Source of the DNA: Bacillus nakamurai
GTDB lineage: Bacteria; Bacillota; Bacilli; Bacillales; Bacillaceae
Assembly: GCF_001584325.1 (NCBI RefSeq)
Contig: NZ_LSAZ01000041.1
Coordinates: 186,001-250,000, forward strand
Length of the DNA stretch: 64,000 nt
Direction of reading: 5' to 3'
A model generated the notes under the pieces. It did not search any database and had not been told where the DNA came from. It saw nothing but the letters and a program-made list of their open reading frames with translations. Position 1 is the first letter of the stretch. Every line of letters begins with the position of its first letter. Below, piece after piece: positions 1 to 11,103 of the stretch. The translations under genes and the position numbers were made by a program.

Positions 1-2156
1 CATGGCTCTCAGACAAAACACTGTCCTTTAAAATCACAGCGCTTCAAGCGATGCTGCCCGCTGCGCTGAAGGCAAAGTATGAAAAAGAACTGAAGGTCAT
101 TGACGAAGAAGCATTGACGCCGGAAATCAAGCGGCTGTTCCGAGATCAGAAAAGCCTTCTGTACTCCGATATTGCCGATCAGAACATTCTTTCGTCACTT
201 CAAAAATTCGTGCGCCGAGGCAGCATCGATGTTACTTATAAAGTGGCGCAAAAAACGAATAAAAAAATGATCCGCATGATAGAGGCAGACGAAGACAAAG
301 AAGAACTCTCCCGGCAGGCAGACGCGTTATCGAAACAGGCTTCCAAACAGCTGGCAGTGCTTCACTATTTTATCGCCGGGGGAGCAAAGATTGCTGCAGC
401 TGATCTTTGCAAAAAAACAAATGCCAGCTCAGCGACATTAAAAACGCTGCTCCAAAAAGGGCTGCTGAAGGAAAGCTTTGAAGAGGTTTACCGCGACCCT
501 TATCAGGACAGAATGTTCAAAAAAACAGAGCCGCTGCCGCTGACAGACGAGCAGCGCGCTGCTTTTGAGCCGATTCAACAAGCGGTAGCCGATAATGCCC
601 ATCATGTATTTTTGCTTCATGGGGTGACCGGGAGCGGAAAAACGGAAATCTATCTGCAGTCTATTGAAAAGGTGCTTGCCAAAGGAAAGGAAGCAATCGT
701 GCTCGTTCCGGAAATCTCTTTAACGCCGCAAATGGTCAACCGCTTTAAAGGGCGTTTCGGCTCACAGGTTGCGGTCATGCACAGCGGTTTATCGACTGGT
801 GAAAAATACGATGAATGGCGAAAAATTCAGCGCAAGGAAGTCAGGCTTGTCGTCGGAGCGAGATCGGCGATATTTGCCCCGTTTGAAAACCTTGGCATGA
901 TTATCATTGATGAAGAGCACGAGTCTTCCTATAAACAGGAGGAAATGCCCCGATATCATGCAAAAGACGTGGCGATTAAACGGGCAGAGCACCATAGCTG
1001 CCCGGTCGTTCTCGGCAGCGCTACGCCGACTTTAGAGTCTTTTGCGCGGGCGAAAAAAGGCGTTTATGAATTGCTGCCATTAAAACATCGTGTGAATCGC
1101 CAGGTTATGCCGGAGGTTTCTCTCGTCGATATGAGGGAAGAGCTGAGAAACGGCAACAGGTCGATGTTCTCAACACAACTAATGGAACAGCTGGAGGAGA
1201 CGCTGGCGAAAAAAGAGCAGGCTGTGCTCTTTTTAAACAAACGGGGATATTCATCCTTTGTGATGTGCCGTGATTGCGGTTACGTGCCTCAATGCCCGCA
1301 TTGCGATATTTCAATGACCTATCACCGCTACGGACAAAGGCTTAAATGCCACTACTGCGGACATGAGGAGCCCGTGCCTGGCACGTGCCCTGAATGCGGC
1401 AGCGAGCATATCCGTTTTTTCGGCACGGGAACGCAGCGTGTGGAAGAGGAACTCACCAAAGTGCTGCCGCAAGCGCGGGTGATCAGGATGGACGTAGACA
1501 CCACCTCAAGAAAAGGCGCCCATGAGAAGCTGTTATCGGCTTTCGGCGAAGGAAAGGCCGATATCCTTCTCGGTACGCAAATGATCGCAAAAGGCCTTGA
1601 TTTTCCTAACGTGACCCTTGTCGGGGTGCTAAGCGCGGATACGACGCTGCATATCCCTGACTTCAGGGCGGCGGAGAAAACATTCCAGCTGCTGACGCAA
1701 GTAAGCGGGCGGGCGGGCAGGCATGAGAAGCCGGGATCGGTGATCATCCAAACCTATACGCCGTCGCATTACAGCATCCAGCTGACAAAAACACATGACT
1801 ATGAATCTTTTTTTCAGCAGGAAATGGCGCACAGACGAGCCCAGTCTTATCCACCTTATTATTATGTGGCGCTTGTCACCGTTTCTCATGAAGAGGCTGC
1901 AAAAGCCGCGATTACTGCAGAAAAGATTACAAACTTTTTAAAATCAGGATGCGGGCCGGGTACAAAAATTCTCGGGCCGTCCGCATCCCCGATCGCCAGG
2001 ATCAAAGATAGATATCGCTACCAATGCGTGATAAAATACAGACAGGAAACCGAGTTGCAGGTTCAGCTTAAGAAAATACTGGACCATTATAAACGCGACA
2101 TAGCGCAAAAGCATGTGATGATTTCCATTGATATGAATCCTTACATGCTGATGTAA
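1..2156 (+). CDS. priA: Primosomal helicase PriA (5' end missing)
   Basis: PriA is the 3'-5' superfamily 2 helicase that recognises stalled forks and reloads the replicative helicase. The reading frame is open from base 3, so the start lies outside the window; 717 residues are visible against about 805 in the family, so roughly 90 N-terminal residues of the DNA-binding domain are missing. The ATG at 51 is internal. Visible motifs are Walker A GVTGSGKTEIYL (near base 622), the DEEHESSYKQ box (near 910), and zinc-binding cysteine pairs CRDCG, CPHCD, CHYCG and CPECG (about 1265-1400) interrupting the helicase core. def follows after 23 bases. Identification is secure. Confidence 0.97.
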   Translation, partial: WLSDKTLSFKITALQAMLPAALKAKYEKELKVIDEEALTPEIKRLFRDQKSLLYSDIADQNILSSLQKFVRRGSIDVTYKVAQKTNKKMIRMIEADEDKEELSRQADALSKQASKQLAVLHYFIAGGAKIAAADLCKKTNASSATLKTLLQKGLLKESFEEVYRDPYQDRMFKKTEPLPLTDEQRAAFEPIQQAVADNAHHVFLLHGVTGSGKTEIYLQSIEKVLAKGKEAIVLVPEISLTPQMVNRFKGRFGSQVAVMHSGLSTGEKYDEWRKIQRKEVRLVVGARSAIFAPFENLGMIIIDEEHESSYKQEEMPRYHAKDVAIKRAEHHSCPVVLGSATPTLESFARAKKGVYELLPLKHRVNRQVMPEVSLVDMREELRNGNRSMFSTQLMEQLEETLAKKEQAVLFLNKRGYSSFVMCRDCGYVPQCPHCDISMTYHRYGQRLKCHYCGHEEPVPGTCPECGSEHIRFFGTGTQRVEEELTKVLPQARVIRMDVDTTSRKGAHEKLLSAFGEGKADILLGTQMIAKGLDFPNVTLVGVLSADTTLHIPDFRAAEKTFQLLTQVSGRAGRHEKPGSVIIQTYTPSHYSIQLTKTHDYESFFQQEMAHRRAQSYPPYYYVALVTVSHEEAAKAAITAEKITNFLKSGCGPGTKILGPSASPIARIKDRYRYQCVIKYRQETELQVQLKKILDHYKRDIAQKHVMISIDMNPYMLM

Positions 2157-2179
2157 CATTTGTTTTGGAGGAAAAAATT

Positions 2180-2662
2180 TTGGCTGTGAAAAAAATCGTC
2201 ACACATCCGGCGGAAGTTCTGGAAACACCCGCTGAAGATGTGACAGTGTTTGATAAAAAATTAAAAAAACTGCTTGATGATATGTACGATACAATGCTTG
2301 AAATGGACGGCGTCGGCCTTGCAGCACCGCAAATCGGCGTCCTCAAAAGGGCAGCCGTTGTGGACATCGGGGAAGAAAGCGGCAGGATCGACCTTGTAAA
2401 CCCCATCATTCTTGAGAGAAGCGGTGAACAAACCGGCGTGGAGGGCTGTTTAAGCTTCCCCGGTGTATACGGAGATGTCACCCGCTCTGACTACGTGAAA
2501 GTTAAAGCTTTTGACCGCAAGGGAAAGCCGTTCATTTTTGAAGCAGAGGGCTTTTTGGCAAGAGCCGTGCAGCATGAAATGGATCATTTAGACGGCGTTT
2601 TGTTTACATCAAAGATATTGACCTATTATACAGAAGAAGAACTGGCAGAAATGGAAGGATGA
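2180..2662 (+). CDS. def: Peptide deformylase
   Basis: Removes the N-formyl group from nascent proteins; a metal-dependent cytoplasmic hydrolase. All three family motifs are present: [17 protein letters not shown] (metal-binding Cys) and QHEMDHLDG (two metal-binding His and catalytic Glu). I start at the TTG at 2180 (protein begins [10 protein letters not shown], 160 aa), because the TTGGAGGAAA Shine-Dalgarno at 2165-2174 sits just before it. A longer frame from the TTG at 2165 would begin inside that ribosome site. It is paired with fmt, which makes the formyl-Met-tRNA whose product Def processes; 4 bases separate the two genes. Confidence 0.97.
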   Translation: MAVKKIVTHPAEVLETPAEDVTVFDKKLKKLLDDMYDTMLEMDGVGLAAPQIGVLKRAAVVDIGEESGRIDLVNPIILERSGEQTGVEGCLSFPGVYGDVTRSDYVKVKAFDRKGKPFIFEAEGFLARAVQHEMDHLDGVLFTSKILTYYTEEELAEMEG

Positions 2663-2666
2663 TTGG

Positions 2667-3620
2667 ATGACAAGGATCGTTTTTATGGGAACGCCCGATT
2701 TTTCAGTTCCCGTGCTGCGGACGCTTATAGAAGACGGGTATGAGGTTGTGGGTGTTGTCACGCAGCCTGACCGCCCGAAAGGAAGAAAAAAAGTGATGAC
2801 GCCTCCTCCTGTAAAGGTTGAAGCCGAACGCCACGGCATTCCGGTGCTTCAGCCTGAAAAAGTAAGGAACGAAGAAGAGATAGAAAAAGTGCTCAGCCTG
2901 CGCCCCGACTTAATTGTCACGGCCGCATTCGGGCAAATATTGCCTAAACAGCTGTTGGACGGCCCTGAATACGGCTGTATCAATGTGCATGCGTCACTTT
3001 TGCCTGAATTAAGAGGCGGAGCGCCTATTCATTATTCCATTCTGCAAGGAAAGAAAAAAACCGGCGTGACCATTATGTATATGGTTGAAAAGCTTGATGC
3101 AGGCGATATGATTTCAAAAATCGAAGTGGAAATCGATGAGAAAGATAATGTCGGCACGCTTCATGACAAATTAAGCATAGCCGGGGCAAAGCTTTTATCA
3201 GAAACCGTTCCGAACGTCATTTCCGGAAATATTAAGCCGATTAAGCAGGACGAATCTAAAGCGACTTACGCGCCGAACATTAAGCGTGAGCAGGAGCGGA
3301 TTGATTGGACCAAAACGGGCGAAGAAATTTACAACCAAATAAGAGGCTTAAACCCTTGGCCGGTCGCCTATACAACGCTGAACGGACAAAATGTCAAAGT
3401 GTGGGCGTCCGAAAAAGTCGATGCCGATTCTGACGCAGCGCCCGGCACCGTCATTCGCACGGACCAAAACGGCTTTACCGTCGCCTCGGGCAACAGCACC
3501 GCTATTTTAATCACAGAACTTCAGCCGGCCGGAAAAAAACGAATGAAGGGCGAGGACTTTGCAAGAGGCAAAAAAGTGCAGCCCGGTGACGTGTTAGGAG
3601 CAGCAAATGAAGAAAAATAA
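2667..3620 (+). CDS. fmt: Methionyl-tRNA formyltransferase
   Basis: Transfers a formyl group from 10-formyl-tetrahydrofolate to initiator Met-tRNA. The 317-residue length is normal. The N-terminal Rossmann-like domain shows [12 protein letters not shown] at the start, the folate-site segment [18 protein letters not shown] (around residue 110) and the catalytic-region Asp in the KLDAGDMI segment. The C-terminal OB-like domain (about residues 205-317) binds tRNA. It lies 4 bases after def and overlaps the start of rsmB by 14 bases, which suggests translational coupling. Confidence 0.97.
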   Translation: MTRIVFMGTPDFSVPVLRTLIEDGYEVVGVVTQPDRPKGRKKVMTPPPVKVEAERHGIPVLQPEKVRNEEEIEKVLSLRPDLIVTAAFGQILPKQLLDGPEYGCINVHASLLPELRGGAPIHYSILQGKKKTGVTIMYMVEKLDAGDMISKIEVEIDEKDNVGTLHDKLSIAGAKLLSETVPNVISGNIKPIKQDESKATYAPNIKREQERIDWTKTGEEIYNQIRGLNPWPVAYTTLNGQNVKVWASEKVDADSDAAPGTVIRTDQNGFTVASGNSTAILITELQPAGKKRMKGEDFARGKKVQPGDVLGAANEEK

Positions 3621-4950
3621 TGTCCGGGAGCTTGCCCTCGAGGCGCTTGAGAAGCTGGATCAAAACCAGGCATACAGCAACCTGCTCCTTACCTCAGTCA
3701 TCAAAACAAATGAGCTCAGTGACCAGGACAGAGGACTGCTGACAGAGCTTGTTTACGGAACACTCCAAAATAAATTCGCTATAGACTATATGCTGAAGCC
3801 TTTCATCAACAAGCCAAACAAGGTGAAGCCATGGGTGATTCAGCTTCTGCGCCTGTCTGTGTATCAAATGGAATACTTGGAAAAAATACCGGATCGCGCG
3901 GCTATCCATGAAGCTGTAGAAATCGCCAAAAAACGCGGGCATAAAGGCATTGCATCATTTGTCAACGGCATTCTCCGCTCCCTTCAGCGTGAAGGCGCTC
4001 CGTCATTCGACGATATAGAAGACCCGATTCTCCGCCTTGCAACAGAGACAAGCCATCCTGAATGGCTCGTGAAGGAGTGGGTGGAGGCGTACGGCTTTGA
4101 AGCAGCTGAGAACATTTGCAGCATTCATCTCGTTCCGCCGAAGCAGACTCTCCGTGTCAATCAAATAAAAGCAGACAGGGAAACAGTGCTGAAAGAGATG
4201 ATGAATGAAGGAATTGAGGCTGAAGCGGGAGACCTTTCTCCTGACGCGATAAAGCTTTTAAAAGGCAGTATTGCGAAAACGAAATTTTTCCAGCGGGGGG
4301 AAGTATCGATTCAAGATGAAAGCTCTATGCTTGTCGCAAGGGCGCTTGATCCGAAGCCGGGCGAAACCGTGCTTGATGCTTGCGCCGCACCCGGAGGAAA
4401 GTCGGCTCACATCGCGGAGCTGATGAAGAATGAAGGAAGCCTTACATCCCTGGATCTTCACCGCCACAAGGTTAAGCTGATAAAAGAAGGAGCAGAAAGG
4501 CTCGGTCTTGATATTATCGACGCGAAAACGATGGATGCAAGAAAAGCGGGAGACGCTTTTGAAACCGAACAATTTGACCGGGTTCTCGTTGATGCCCCGT
4601 GCTCAGGATTTGGGGTCATCAGAAGAAAACCGGATATGAAATATACAAAAACACCGGAGGACAGCACACGTCTGTCACACATTCAGCTCGGTATTTTAAG
4701 GGAAATCGCGCCATTAGTAAAAAAAGGTGGCACACTCGTATACAGTACGTGTACAATGGACCGGACAGAAAATGAAGAAGTTATGCATGCGTTTATACAA
4801 GAACACCCTGAATTTGAACCCGATTTGTCTCTTGAAAAGCGGCTGCCTGAAAAGGCGAGACCCTTTGTTCAGGATGGAAGCCTTCAAATCCTTCCGCACT
4901 ATTTCGGAACAGACGGTTTCTTTATTAGCAGCATGAGAAAGAAGGGATAA
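3607..4950 (+). CDS. rsmB: 16S rRNA m5C967 methyltransferase RsmB
   Basis: SAM-dependent cytosine-5 methyltransferase for 16S rRNA (older names sun, yloM). The first 140 residues form a NusB-like RNA-binding domain ([19 protein letters not shown]). The C-terminal Rossmann domain shows the SAM loop [14 protein letters not shown] and two cysteine motifs, DAPCSGFG and YSTCTM; in this family the TC cysteine attacks the base and the PC cysteine helps release. The ATG at 3607 lies inside the end of fmt with GGAG at 3597-3600. Length 447 is typical. rlmN follows after 2 bases. Confidence 0.95.
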   Translation: MKKNNVRELALEALEKLDQNQAYSNLLLTSVIKTNELSDQDRGLLTELVYGTLQNKFAIDYMLKPFINKPNKVKPWVIQLLRLSVYQMEYLEKIPDRAAIHEAVEIAKKRGHKGIASFVNGILRSLQREGAPSFDDIEDPILRLATETSHPEWLVKEWVEAYGFEAAENICSIHLVPPKQTLRVNQIKADRETVLKEMMNEGIEAEAGDLSPDAIKLLKGSIAKTKFFQRGEVSIQDESSMLVARALDPKPGETVLDACAAPGGKSAHIAELMKNEGSLTSLDLHRHKVKLIKEGAERLGLDIIDAKTMDARKAGDAFETEQFDRVLVDAPCSGFGVIRRKPDMKYTKTPEDSTRLSHIQLGILREIAPLVKKGGTLVYSTCTMDRTENEEVMHAFIQEHPEFEPDLSLEKRLPEKARPFVQDGSLQILPHYFGTDGFFISSMRKKG

Positions 4951-4952
4951 AA

Positions 4953-6044
4953 ATGACAGAACTCAAAAAGACAAAAGTACGAAAAGAGCTGCGGACTGAA
5001 CAGCCGTCCATTTACTCTTTTGAATTAGATGAAATCAAACAATGGCTGACTGAGCAGGGCGAAAAGCCGTTCCGCGCGGCCCAGATTTTTGAATGGCTGT
5101 ATGAAAAACGGGTGTCTTCCTTTGACGAGATGACAAACCTTTCAAAAAGCCTTCGCGACAAGCTGAAGAGCCATTTTGTGCTGACAACGCTGAAAACGGC
5201 GGTTAAGCAGACCTCTCAAGACGGCACGATGAAATTTTTATTCGAGCTTCATGACGGATATACGATCGAAACCGTATTAATGAGACACGAGTATGGCAAT
5301 TCTGTATGTGTAACGACACAGGTCGGCTGCCGCATCGGCTGTACATTTTGCGCGTCAACGCTTGGCGGGCTGAAACGAAACCTTGAAGCAGGCGAAATCG
5401 TCGCCCAAGTCTTGAAAGTGCAAAAAGCGCTTGATGAGACGGATGAACGCGTCAGCTCAGTTGTCATTATGGGAATCGGCGAGCCTTTTGACAATTTCAA
5501 TGAAATGCTTGCTTTCTTAAAAATCATTAACCATGACAAAGGCTTAAATATCGGCGCGCGTCATATCACGGTTTCTACGAGCGGAATCATTCCGAAGATT
5601 TACGAATTCGCCGATCAAAAGATGCAGATCAATTTCGCAATTTCTCTGCACGCGCCGAATACGGAAATCAGAAGTCGGCTCATGCCGATTAACAAAGCCT
5701 ACAAACTTCCAGATCTTATGGAAGCCGTCAAATATTATATTGAGAAAACAGGGAGACGGATCAGCTTTGAATACGGTTTGTTTGGAGGCGTCAATGACCA
5801 GGTCGAACATGCTGAAGAGCTTGCAGAGCTGTTAAAAGGCGTAAAATGCCATGTAAACTTAATTCCGGTTAACTATGTGCCTGAACGGGATTACGTCCGC
5901 ACACCGAGAGACCAGATTTTTGCATTCGAAAAAACGTTAAAATCCCGCGGTGTAAATGTCACGATCAGAAGAGAGCAAGGCCATGACATTGACGCGGCCT
6001 GCGGTCAGCTTCGCGCGAAGGAGCGTCAAGACGAGACGAGGTGA
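4953..6044 (+). CDS. rlmN: Radical-SAM rRNA/tRNA adenine-C2 methyltransferase RlmN
   Basis: Methylates C2 of A2503 in 23S rRNA and A37 of some tRNAs. The radical-SAM cluster motif CxxxCxxC is at Cys126, Cys130 and Cys133. The two cysteines of the family mechanism are present: Cys119 in the NSVCVTT segment, and a C-terminal Cys near residue 350 (DAACGQL) that carries the methyl group. Length 363. Older name yloN. Its TGA stop lies 5 bases before the prpC start chosen here, so rsmB, rlmN and prpC are packed as one transcript. Confidence 0.96.
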   Translation: MTELKKTKVRKELRTEQPSIYSFELDEIKQWLTEQGEKPFRAAQIFEWLYEKRVSSFDEMTNLSKSLRDKLKSHFVLTTLKTAVKQTSQDGTMKFLFELHDGYTIETVLMRHEYGNSVCVTTQVGCRIGCTFCASTLGGLKRNLEAGEIVAQVLKVQKALDETDERVSSVVIMGIGEPFDNFNEMLAFLKIINHDKGLNIGARHITVSTSGIIPKIYEFADQKMQINFAISLHAPNTEIRSRLMPINKAYKLPDLMEAVKYYIEKTGRRISFEYGLFGGVNDQVEHAEELAELLKGVKCHVNLIPVNYVPERDYVRTPRDQIFAFEKTLKSRGVNVTIRREQGHDIDAACGQLRAKERQDETR

Positions 6045-6049
6045 AGAGG

Positions 6050-6811
6050 TTGATTACAGCCTTAAAAACAGATACAGGTAAAATCCGCCAGCATAACGAA
6101 GATGATGCGGGTATTTTCAGAAAAGAAGATTTAGTATTGGCGGTTGTCGCCGACGGCATGGGCGGCCATCTTGCCGGAGATGTAGCGAGCAAGATAGCGG
6201 TGGCGGCCATGGAGGAGCAATGGAACCAGGCAGAAACGGTTCCTTCTCTGCCGTCTGAATGCGAGGTGTGGCTGAAAGAACGGATTCAGCAGGCGAATAC
6301 CCGGATATATGATCATGCCAAAGCGCATGAAGAATGCCGGGGAATGGGAACGACCATCGTGTGTGCGTTATTTACGGGGAAGTTTGTCACTGTCGCCCAC
6401 ATTGGAGACAGCAGATGCTATCTGCTTCAAGAGGATGATTTCATTCAGCTTACTGAAGACCATTCACTTGTCAATGAACTTGTCCGCACGGGGGAAATTT
6501 CTAAACAAGACGCCGAACATCATCCGCGAAAAAATGTTCTGACACGGGCGCTGGGGACAGATGAAAACATCAGCCCTGATGCCCGTTCATTTGAGCTTTC
6601 TGCCGGAGACCAGCTGCTTTTATGCTCTGACGGACTGACGAATAAAATTGAAGATGATGAATTAAAACAAATGCTTCAAGCCGAATCTCTGCCTCAAGAA
6701 AAGGTTGACCTGCTCATCGACAAAGCGAATCAAAACGGCGGCGAGGATAATATTACCGCGGTTTTGATTGAGCTTGCTTTACATGCAAAAGAGGGTGAAG
6801 ACAAGTGCTAA
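6050..6811 (+). CDS. prpC: PP2C-type Ser/Thr protein phosphatase PrpC
   Basis: Metal-dependent phosphatase that reverses phosphorylation by PrkC. It shows the PP2C metal-binding motifs in order: [32 protein letters not shown] and [12 protein letters not shown] chose the TTG at 6050 ([10 protein letters not shown]) because GAGGTGA at 6038-6044 is well placed before it and the remembered orthologue begins MLTALKTD. A GTG at 6041 would add three residues and overlap rlmN by 4 bases; that choice is not certain. The gene ends 7 bases inside prkC, so phosphatase and kinase are probably translationally coupled. Confidence 0.95.
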   Translation: MITALKTDTGKIRQHNEDDAGIFRKEDLVLAVVADGMGGHLAGDVASKIAVAAMEEQWNQAETVPSLPSECEVWLKERIQQANTRIYDHAKAHEECRGMGTTIVCALFTGKFVTVAHIGDSRCYLLQEDDFIQLTEDHSLVNELVRTGEISKQDAEHHPRKNVLTRALGTDENISPDARSFELSAGDQLLLCSDGLTNKIEDDELKQMLQAESLPQEKVDLLIDKANQNGGEDNITAVLIELALHAKEGEDKC

Positions 6812-8745
6812 CCGGCAAGCGGATCAGCGGGCGTTATCATATCCTCCGGCCGATTGGCGGCGGCGGAATGGCGAACGTTTATTTAGCTGAGGACATCATT
6901 CTCGAACGTGAAGTCGCAATCAAAGTTCTGCGGTTTGACTTTGTGAATGACAATGATTTTATCAGGCGTTTCAGAAGAGAAGCGCAGTCGGCATCAAGCC
7001 TTGACCATCCGAATATCGTCAGTATTTACGATATCGGAGAAGAAGGCGATATTTATTATATTGTCATGGAATACGTGGAAGGCATGACGCTGAAGGAATA
7101 CATAACAACACACGGGCCGCTGCATCCGAAGGAAGCGCTGTCCATTATGGAGCAGATCGTCTCAGCCATCGCCCATGCCCATCATAATCATATCGTGCAC
7201 CGGGATATTAAACCGCACAACATTTTAATCGATCATATGGGGCATATAAAGGTGACCGATTTTGGCATTGCCACCGCCCTCAGCTCGACCACAATCACCC
7301 ATACAAATTCTGTCTTGGGATCGGTTCATTACCTGTCTCCAGAGCAGGCAAGAGGCGGATTGGCAACTAAGAAATCCGATATTTACGCGCTTGGCATCGT
7401 GCTTTTTGAGCTGCTGACGGGCAAAATCCCTTTTGACGGGGAATCGGCCGTCAGCATTGCGTTAAAGCATCTTCAAACAGAAACACCTTCGGCCAAAAAG
7501 TGGAATCCTTCCATTCCCCAAAGCGTCGAAAATATTATTTTAAAGGCGACTGCCAAAGATCCGTTTCACCGGTATGAAAGCGCGGAAGACATGGAAGAAG
7601 ACATCAGAACAGCTTTCGATGCCGACAGGCTGAATGAAGAAAGATTTTCTGTGCAAGATGATGAGGAAATGACAAAAGCGATACCCATTATTACAGACGG
7701 TTCGGAAGTCACGCCGCCAGAACCGCAAAAGCAGGCTGAAGATGATGATGAGAAATCTGTGAAAAAGAAAAAGCGGAAATGGCCGTGGGTTCTTTTGGCC
7801 GTCTGCTTCGTTCTCATAACTGCCTCTGTCCTTGCCGTCACCGTGTTTCCGTCTCTGTTTATGCCAAAAGACGTCAGCGTTCCTGACGTAAAAGGTTTGG
7901 AGTACGAAAAGGCGGAAGCGCTTCTTGAAAAGAACGGGCTGCAGGCGGACCCGGATGTAACGGACATCGAAGATGAAAAAGTACAAGAGGGCTTAATGGT
8001 CAAAACAGACCCTAAAGCGGGTTCGACCGTAAAAGAAGGCTCTGCTGTAAAAATGTACAAAAGTATAGGGAAGGCGAAAACGCAGCTGATTGACGTCAAA
8101 GGCCGGTCAATTGACAAAGCGAAAGAAGCATTAAAGGAAAAAGGCTTCAAACATGTGAATGTAAAAGAAGTGAATGATGCCAGTGACGCGGGAACCGTTA
8201 TTGATCAGGACCCCTCAGCGGGCACCGAGATGGTCGCGGGTGATGACGAAGTGAACTTGACGGTCAGCATCGGCCCGGCGGACATTACGCTCAGAGATTT
8301 AAAAACATACAGTAAAGAGGCAGCTTCAGGGTATCTTGAGGATAACGGTCTGAACCTGGTTGAAAAAGAAGCCCATTCAGATGACGTGCCAAAAGGGCAA
8401 GTGATCAAACAGGAGCCGTCAGCAGGGACGGCGGTGAAGCCGGGAAGCGATGTCGAAGTCACATTTTCGCTCGGACCCGAGGAAAAACCGGCCAAGACGG
8501 TAAAAGAAAACATCAGCATCCCTTACGAACCGGATCATGAAGGGGACGAGCTTGAGGTTCAAATCGCCATCGATGATAAAGACCACAGCATTTCAGATAC
8601 GTATGAGACGTTTAAAATAAAAGAGCCGACGGAAAAAACGATCGAGCTGAAGATTGAACAGGGGCAAAAAGGGTATTATCAAGTGATGGTAAACCACAAA
8701 GTCGTCAGCTACAAAACGATTGAATACCCGAAAGATAAAGGCTGA
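6805..8745 (+). CDS. prkC: PASTA-domain Ser/Thr protein kinase PrkC
   Basis: Membrane Hanks-type kinase that senses muropeptides and acts in germination and stationary phase. The kinase domain (about residues 10-270) has [10 protein letters not shown], the VAIKV lysine, [10 protein letters not shown], the DFGIA magnesium site and the activation loop [15 protein letters not shown] charged linker ends in KKKKRKWPW; one membrane helix follows at about residues 329-350. Three extracellular PASTA repeats (about 355-425, 425-495 and 495-560; each with a PxAGT/S-type motif) and a C-terminal beta domain complete it. GTG start at 6805, 646 aa. RsgA, encoded next, is a reported PrkC substrate in B. subtilis. 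Confidence 0.97.
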   Translation: MLTGKRISGRYHILRPIGGGGMANVYLAEDIILEREVAIKVLRFDFVNDNDFIRRFRREAQSASSLDHPNIVSIYDIGEEGDIYYIVMEYVEGMTLKEYITTHGPLHPKEALSIMEQIVSAIAHAHHNHIVHRDIKPHNILIDHMGHIKVTDFGIATALSSTTITHTNSVLGSVHYLSPEQARGGLATKKSDIYALGIVLFELLTGKIPFDGESAVSIALKHLQTETPSAKKWNPSIPQSVENIILKATAKDPFHRYESAEDMEEDIRTAFDADRLNEERFSVQDDEEMTKAIPIITDGSEVTPPEPQKQAEDDDEKSVKKKKRKWPWVLLAVCFVLITASVLAVTVFPSLFMPKDVSVPDVKGLEYEKAEALLEKNGLQADPDVTDIEDEKVQEGLMVKTDPKAGSTVKEGSAVKMYKSIGKAKTQLIDVKGRSIDKAKEALKEKGFKHVNVKEVNDASDAGTVIDQDPSAGTEMVAGDDEVNLTVSIGPADITLRDLKTYSKEAASGYLEDNGLNLVEKEAHSDDVPKGQVIKQEPSAGTAVKPGSDVEVTFSLGPEEKPAKTVKENISIPYEPDHEGDELEVQIAIDDKDHSISDTYETFKIKEPTEKTIELKIEQGQKGYYQVMVNHKVVSYKTIEYPKDKG

Positions 8746-8759
8746 CAAGGAGGGACCGT

Positions 8760-9650
8760 ATGCCTGAGGGCAAAATTATTAAAGCATTAAGCGGATTTTA
8801 TTACGTATTGGATGAATCTGAAGACAACATCATTCAATGCAGAGGAAGAGGCATCTTCAGAAAAAATAAAATAACGCCTCTTGTCGGCGATTACGTGGTG
8901 TATCAGGCTGAAAACGACAAAGAAGGCTATCTGTTAGAAATCAAAAAAAGAACGAACGAGCTGATCAGGCCCCCGATTTCTAATGTCGATCAGGCTGTTC
9001 TCGTCTTCTCAGCCGTCCAGCCGGCGTTCAGCACGTCTTTATTGGACCGTTTTCTCGTTCTCGTTGAAGCCAACGGCATTAACCCGATCATCTGCATTAC
9101 CAAAATGGATTTAGCCGAAGATCAGGAAACGAAAGAAGCCATTCTTTCTTATGTGAAAGACTATCAAAAGATCGGATATGACGTATATGTTACGTCTTCA
9201 AAAGAAAACAGCGGCTTAACCGACATTGCAAAACACTTCCCGAATAAGACGACGGTATTTGCCGGGCAGTCCGGTGTCGGAAAATCATCGCTGTTAAACG
9301 CGATCAGCCCGGAGCTTGAACTGAAAACAAACGAAATTTCCGCGCATTTGGGCCGCGGGAAGCATACGACACGCCACGTGGAGCTCATTCATACCTCCGG
9401 CGGTTTAGTGGCCGATACACCGGGGTTCAGTTCACTGGAATTTACAGACGTAGAGGAAGAAGAATTAGGAAGCACGTTTCCTGATATCAGAGAAAAAAGC
9501 GCCGAATGCAAATTCAGGGGCTGTCTGCATCTGAAGGAGCCGAAATGCGCCGTGAAGCAAGCGGTAGAAGAAGGAGAAATCCAGCCGTACCGCTATGAGC
9601 ATTACAAAGAATTCATGCAGGAAATAAAAGACAGAAAGCCGAGGTATTAA
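8760..9650 (+). CDS. rsgA: Ribosome small-subunit assembly GTPase RsgA (CpgA, YloQ)
   Basis: Circularly permuted GTPase in 30S maturation. An N-terminal OB fold (about residues 1-70) is followed by the G motifs in permuted order: G4 ITKMDLAE, then G1 [12 protein letters not shown], then G3 DTPGFSS. A C-terminal zinc site with Cys and His ligands ([14 protein letters not shown]) is clear. Length 296 matches the family. AAGGAGGG precedes the ATG at 8760. Downstream of prkC by 14 bases and one base upstream of rpe, so it belongs to the same transcript. Confidence 0.97.
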   Translation: MPEGKIIKALSGFYYVLDESEDNIIQCRGRGIFRKNKITPLVGDYVVYQAENDKEGYLLEIKKRTNELIRPPISNVDQAVLVFSAVQPAFSTSLLDRFLVLVEANGINPIICITKMDLAEDQETKEAILSYVKDYQKIGYDVYVTSSKENSGLTDIAKHFPNKTTVFAGQSGVGKSSLLNAISPELELKTNEISAHLGRGKHTTRHVELIHTSGGLVADTPGFSSLEFTDVEEEELGSTFPDIREKSAECKFRGCLHLKEPKCAVKQAVEEGEIQPYRYEHYKEFMQEIKDRKPRY

Positions 9651-9651
9651 T

Positions 9652-10305
9652 ATGATTAAGGTTGCGCCATCAATTCTTTCCGCCGATTTTGCTTCATTAG
9701 GCGAGGAAATTAAAGACGTGGAAAAAGGAGGGGCGGACTATATCCATATTGATGTCATGGATGGCCATTTTGTCCCTAACATTACGATCGGGCCGCTTAT
9801 CGTTGAAGCGGTCCGTCCTGTGACAGATCTGCCCCTTGATGTCCATCTGATGATTGAAAATCCCGACCGCTACATCCCTTCATTTGCGAAAGCGGGAGCG
9901 GATATATTGTCCGTCCACGTTGAAGCGTGCCCGCATCTTCACAGGACTGTTCAATTGATTAAAGAGCAGGGGGTAAAGGCGGGGGTTGTCCTCAATCCGC
10001 ACACGCCCGTCCAAATGATCGAGCATATCATCGACGAGCTTGATCTCGTGCTTTTAATGACGGTGAATCCCGGTTTTGGAGGGCAGACTTTCCTTCATTC
10101 CGTCCTTCCGAAAATCCGTGAAGTCAAACAGCTTGCCGATAAAAGAGGTTTGACTGAGCTTTTAATTGAGGTGGACGGAGGCGTCAATAAAGAAACAGCG
10201 CCTTTATGCGCTGAAGCGGGCGCCAATCTGCTTGTTGCCGGATCTGCCGTTTATAATCAAGCGGACCGAAAAAAAGCCATTTCTGATATCCGAAGCGGCA
10301 AATAA
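9652..10305 (+). CDS. rpe: Ribulose-phosphate 3-epimerase
   Basis: Interconverts ribulose 5-phosphate and xylulose 5-phosphate in the pentose phosphate pathway. A TIM barrel of 217 residues with the signature segments [21 protein letters not shown] (metal ligands and catalytic Asp), [19 protein letters not shown] and EVDGGVN (second catalytic Asp). Directly behind rsgA. A terminator-like hairpin follows at 10313-10348, so transcripts may partly end here before thiN. Confidence 0.97.
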   Translation: MIKVAPSILSADFASLGEEIKDVEKGGADYIHIDVMDGHFVPNITIGPLIVEAVRPVTDLPLDVHLMIENPDRYIPSFAKAGADILSVHVEACPHLHRTVQLIKEQGVKAGVVLNPHTPVQMIEHIIDELDLVLLMTVNPGFGGQTFLHSVLPKIREVKQLADKRGLTELLIEVDGGVNKETAPLCAEAGANLLVAGSAVYNQADRKKAISDIRSGK

Positions 10306-10312
10306 TATGCTG

Positions 10313-10348
10313 AAAAAGAGCCCGGCGTCAGCCGCCAGGCTCTTTTCC
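10313..10348 (+). terminator. Hairpin between rpe and thiN
   Basis: AAAAAGAGCC at 10313-10322 pairs with GGCTCTTTT at 10338-10346, with further CGGCG/CGCC pairing inside. The 3' arm ends in TTTT followed by CCTGTTTG. It looks like an intrinsic terminator or attenuator, but no separate thiN promoter stands out in the 27 bases left, so partial readthrough is likely. Confidence 0.6.
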
Positions 10349-10373
10349 TGTTTGAAAGAGAAAGGAAAGCCAT

Positions 10374-11018
10374 ATGAATACAATCAATATCGTTGCAGGC
10401 GGCCCTCCTGAGCTCATTCCCGATCTGACTAAGTATACGGACAGCGATACGACGTGGGTCGGAGTGGATAAGGGGACGGTCACTCTCTTACAAGCCGGGC
10501 TGATTCCGAAAGAAGCGTTCGGCGATTTTGACAGCATAACAGATAAGGAGCGCGGACAAATTGAAAAAGCGGCGCCGGGCCTGCATGTTTATCAGGCAGA
10601 AAAGGATCAGACCGATCTTGATCTGGCTCTTGACTGGGCTTTAAAGATGAATCCGCAAAGCATCCGCATGTTCGGCGTTACGGGCGGGAGAGCCGACCAC
10701 TTTTTAGGGAACATTCAGCTTCTTTACAAAGGCTTAAAAACAAACCCCGACATCAGGCTGATAGACCGGCAGAATGAAATTCAAATGTTCGGCCCGGGAC
10801 GCTATACGCTTGAAGCAAGAAGCGATAAACGTTATATTTCATTTATTCCGTTTACGGAAGCTGCAGACGGCCTGACCCTGGAAGGTTTCAAATATCCGCT
10901 GAATAATTGTCATATTACCCTCGGTTCCACACTATGTATTAGTAACGAACTCATTCATTCACGAGGTACTTTTTCGTTTGCAAAAGGCATATTAATAATG
11001 GTAAGGAGCGCGGATTAG
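10374..11018 (+). CDS. thiN: Thiamine pyrophosphokinase
   Basis: Transfers pyrophosphate from ATP to thiamine, giving the cofactor thiamine diphosphate (YloS/ThiN family). 214 residues. Family motifs visible: GDFDSI near residue 46 (metal binding), KDQTDLDLAL near residue 81 and GGRADHFLGN near residue 105. The C-terminal part forms the beta domain that holds thiamine. AGAAAGGAAAG precedes the ATG. The gene lies between rpe and spoVM and is not near other thiamine genes. Confidence 0.95.
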   Translation: MNTINIVAGGPPELIPDLTKYTDSDTTWVGVDKGTVTLLQAGLIPKEAFGDFDSITDKERGQIEKAAPGLHVYQAEKDQTDLDLALDWALKMNPQSIRMFGVTGGRADHFLGNIQLLYKGLKTNPDIRLIDRQNEIQMFGPGRYTLEARSDKRYISFIPFTEAADGLTLEGFKYPLNNCHITLGSTLCISNELIHSRGTFSFAKGILIMVRSAD

Positions 11019-11103
11019 AAAAGCGGCTTCTGCCATTTACGGAAAAACCATGAATCCTAAAGTGATGAACGCAGCGGATACGGGACTTATAGGAGGGGAC
11101 AAA

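Noticed and set aside
7566..8150. 194-residue open frame on the minus strand inside prkC
   Set aside because: It lies fully opposite a clear gene, has no ribosome site that stands out, and its Ser-rich composition is what antisense of Glu/Lys codons gives.
10985..11103. Sporulation (SigE) promoter before spoVM
   Set aside because: Expected from biology, but no pair of -35 and -10 elements with good match and spacing was found.
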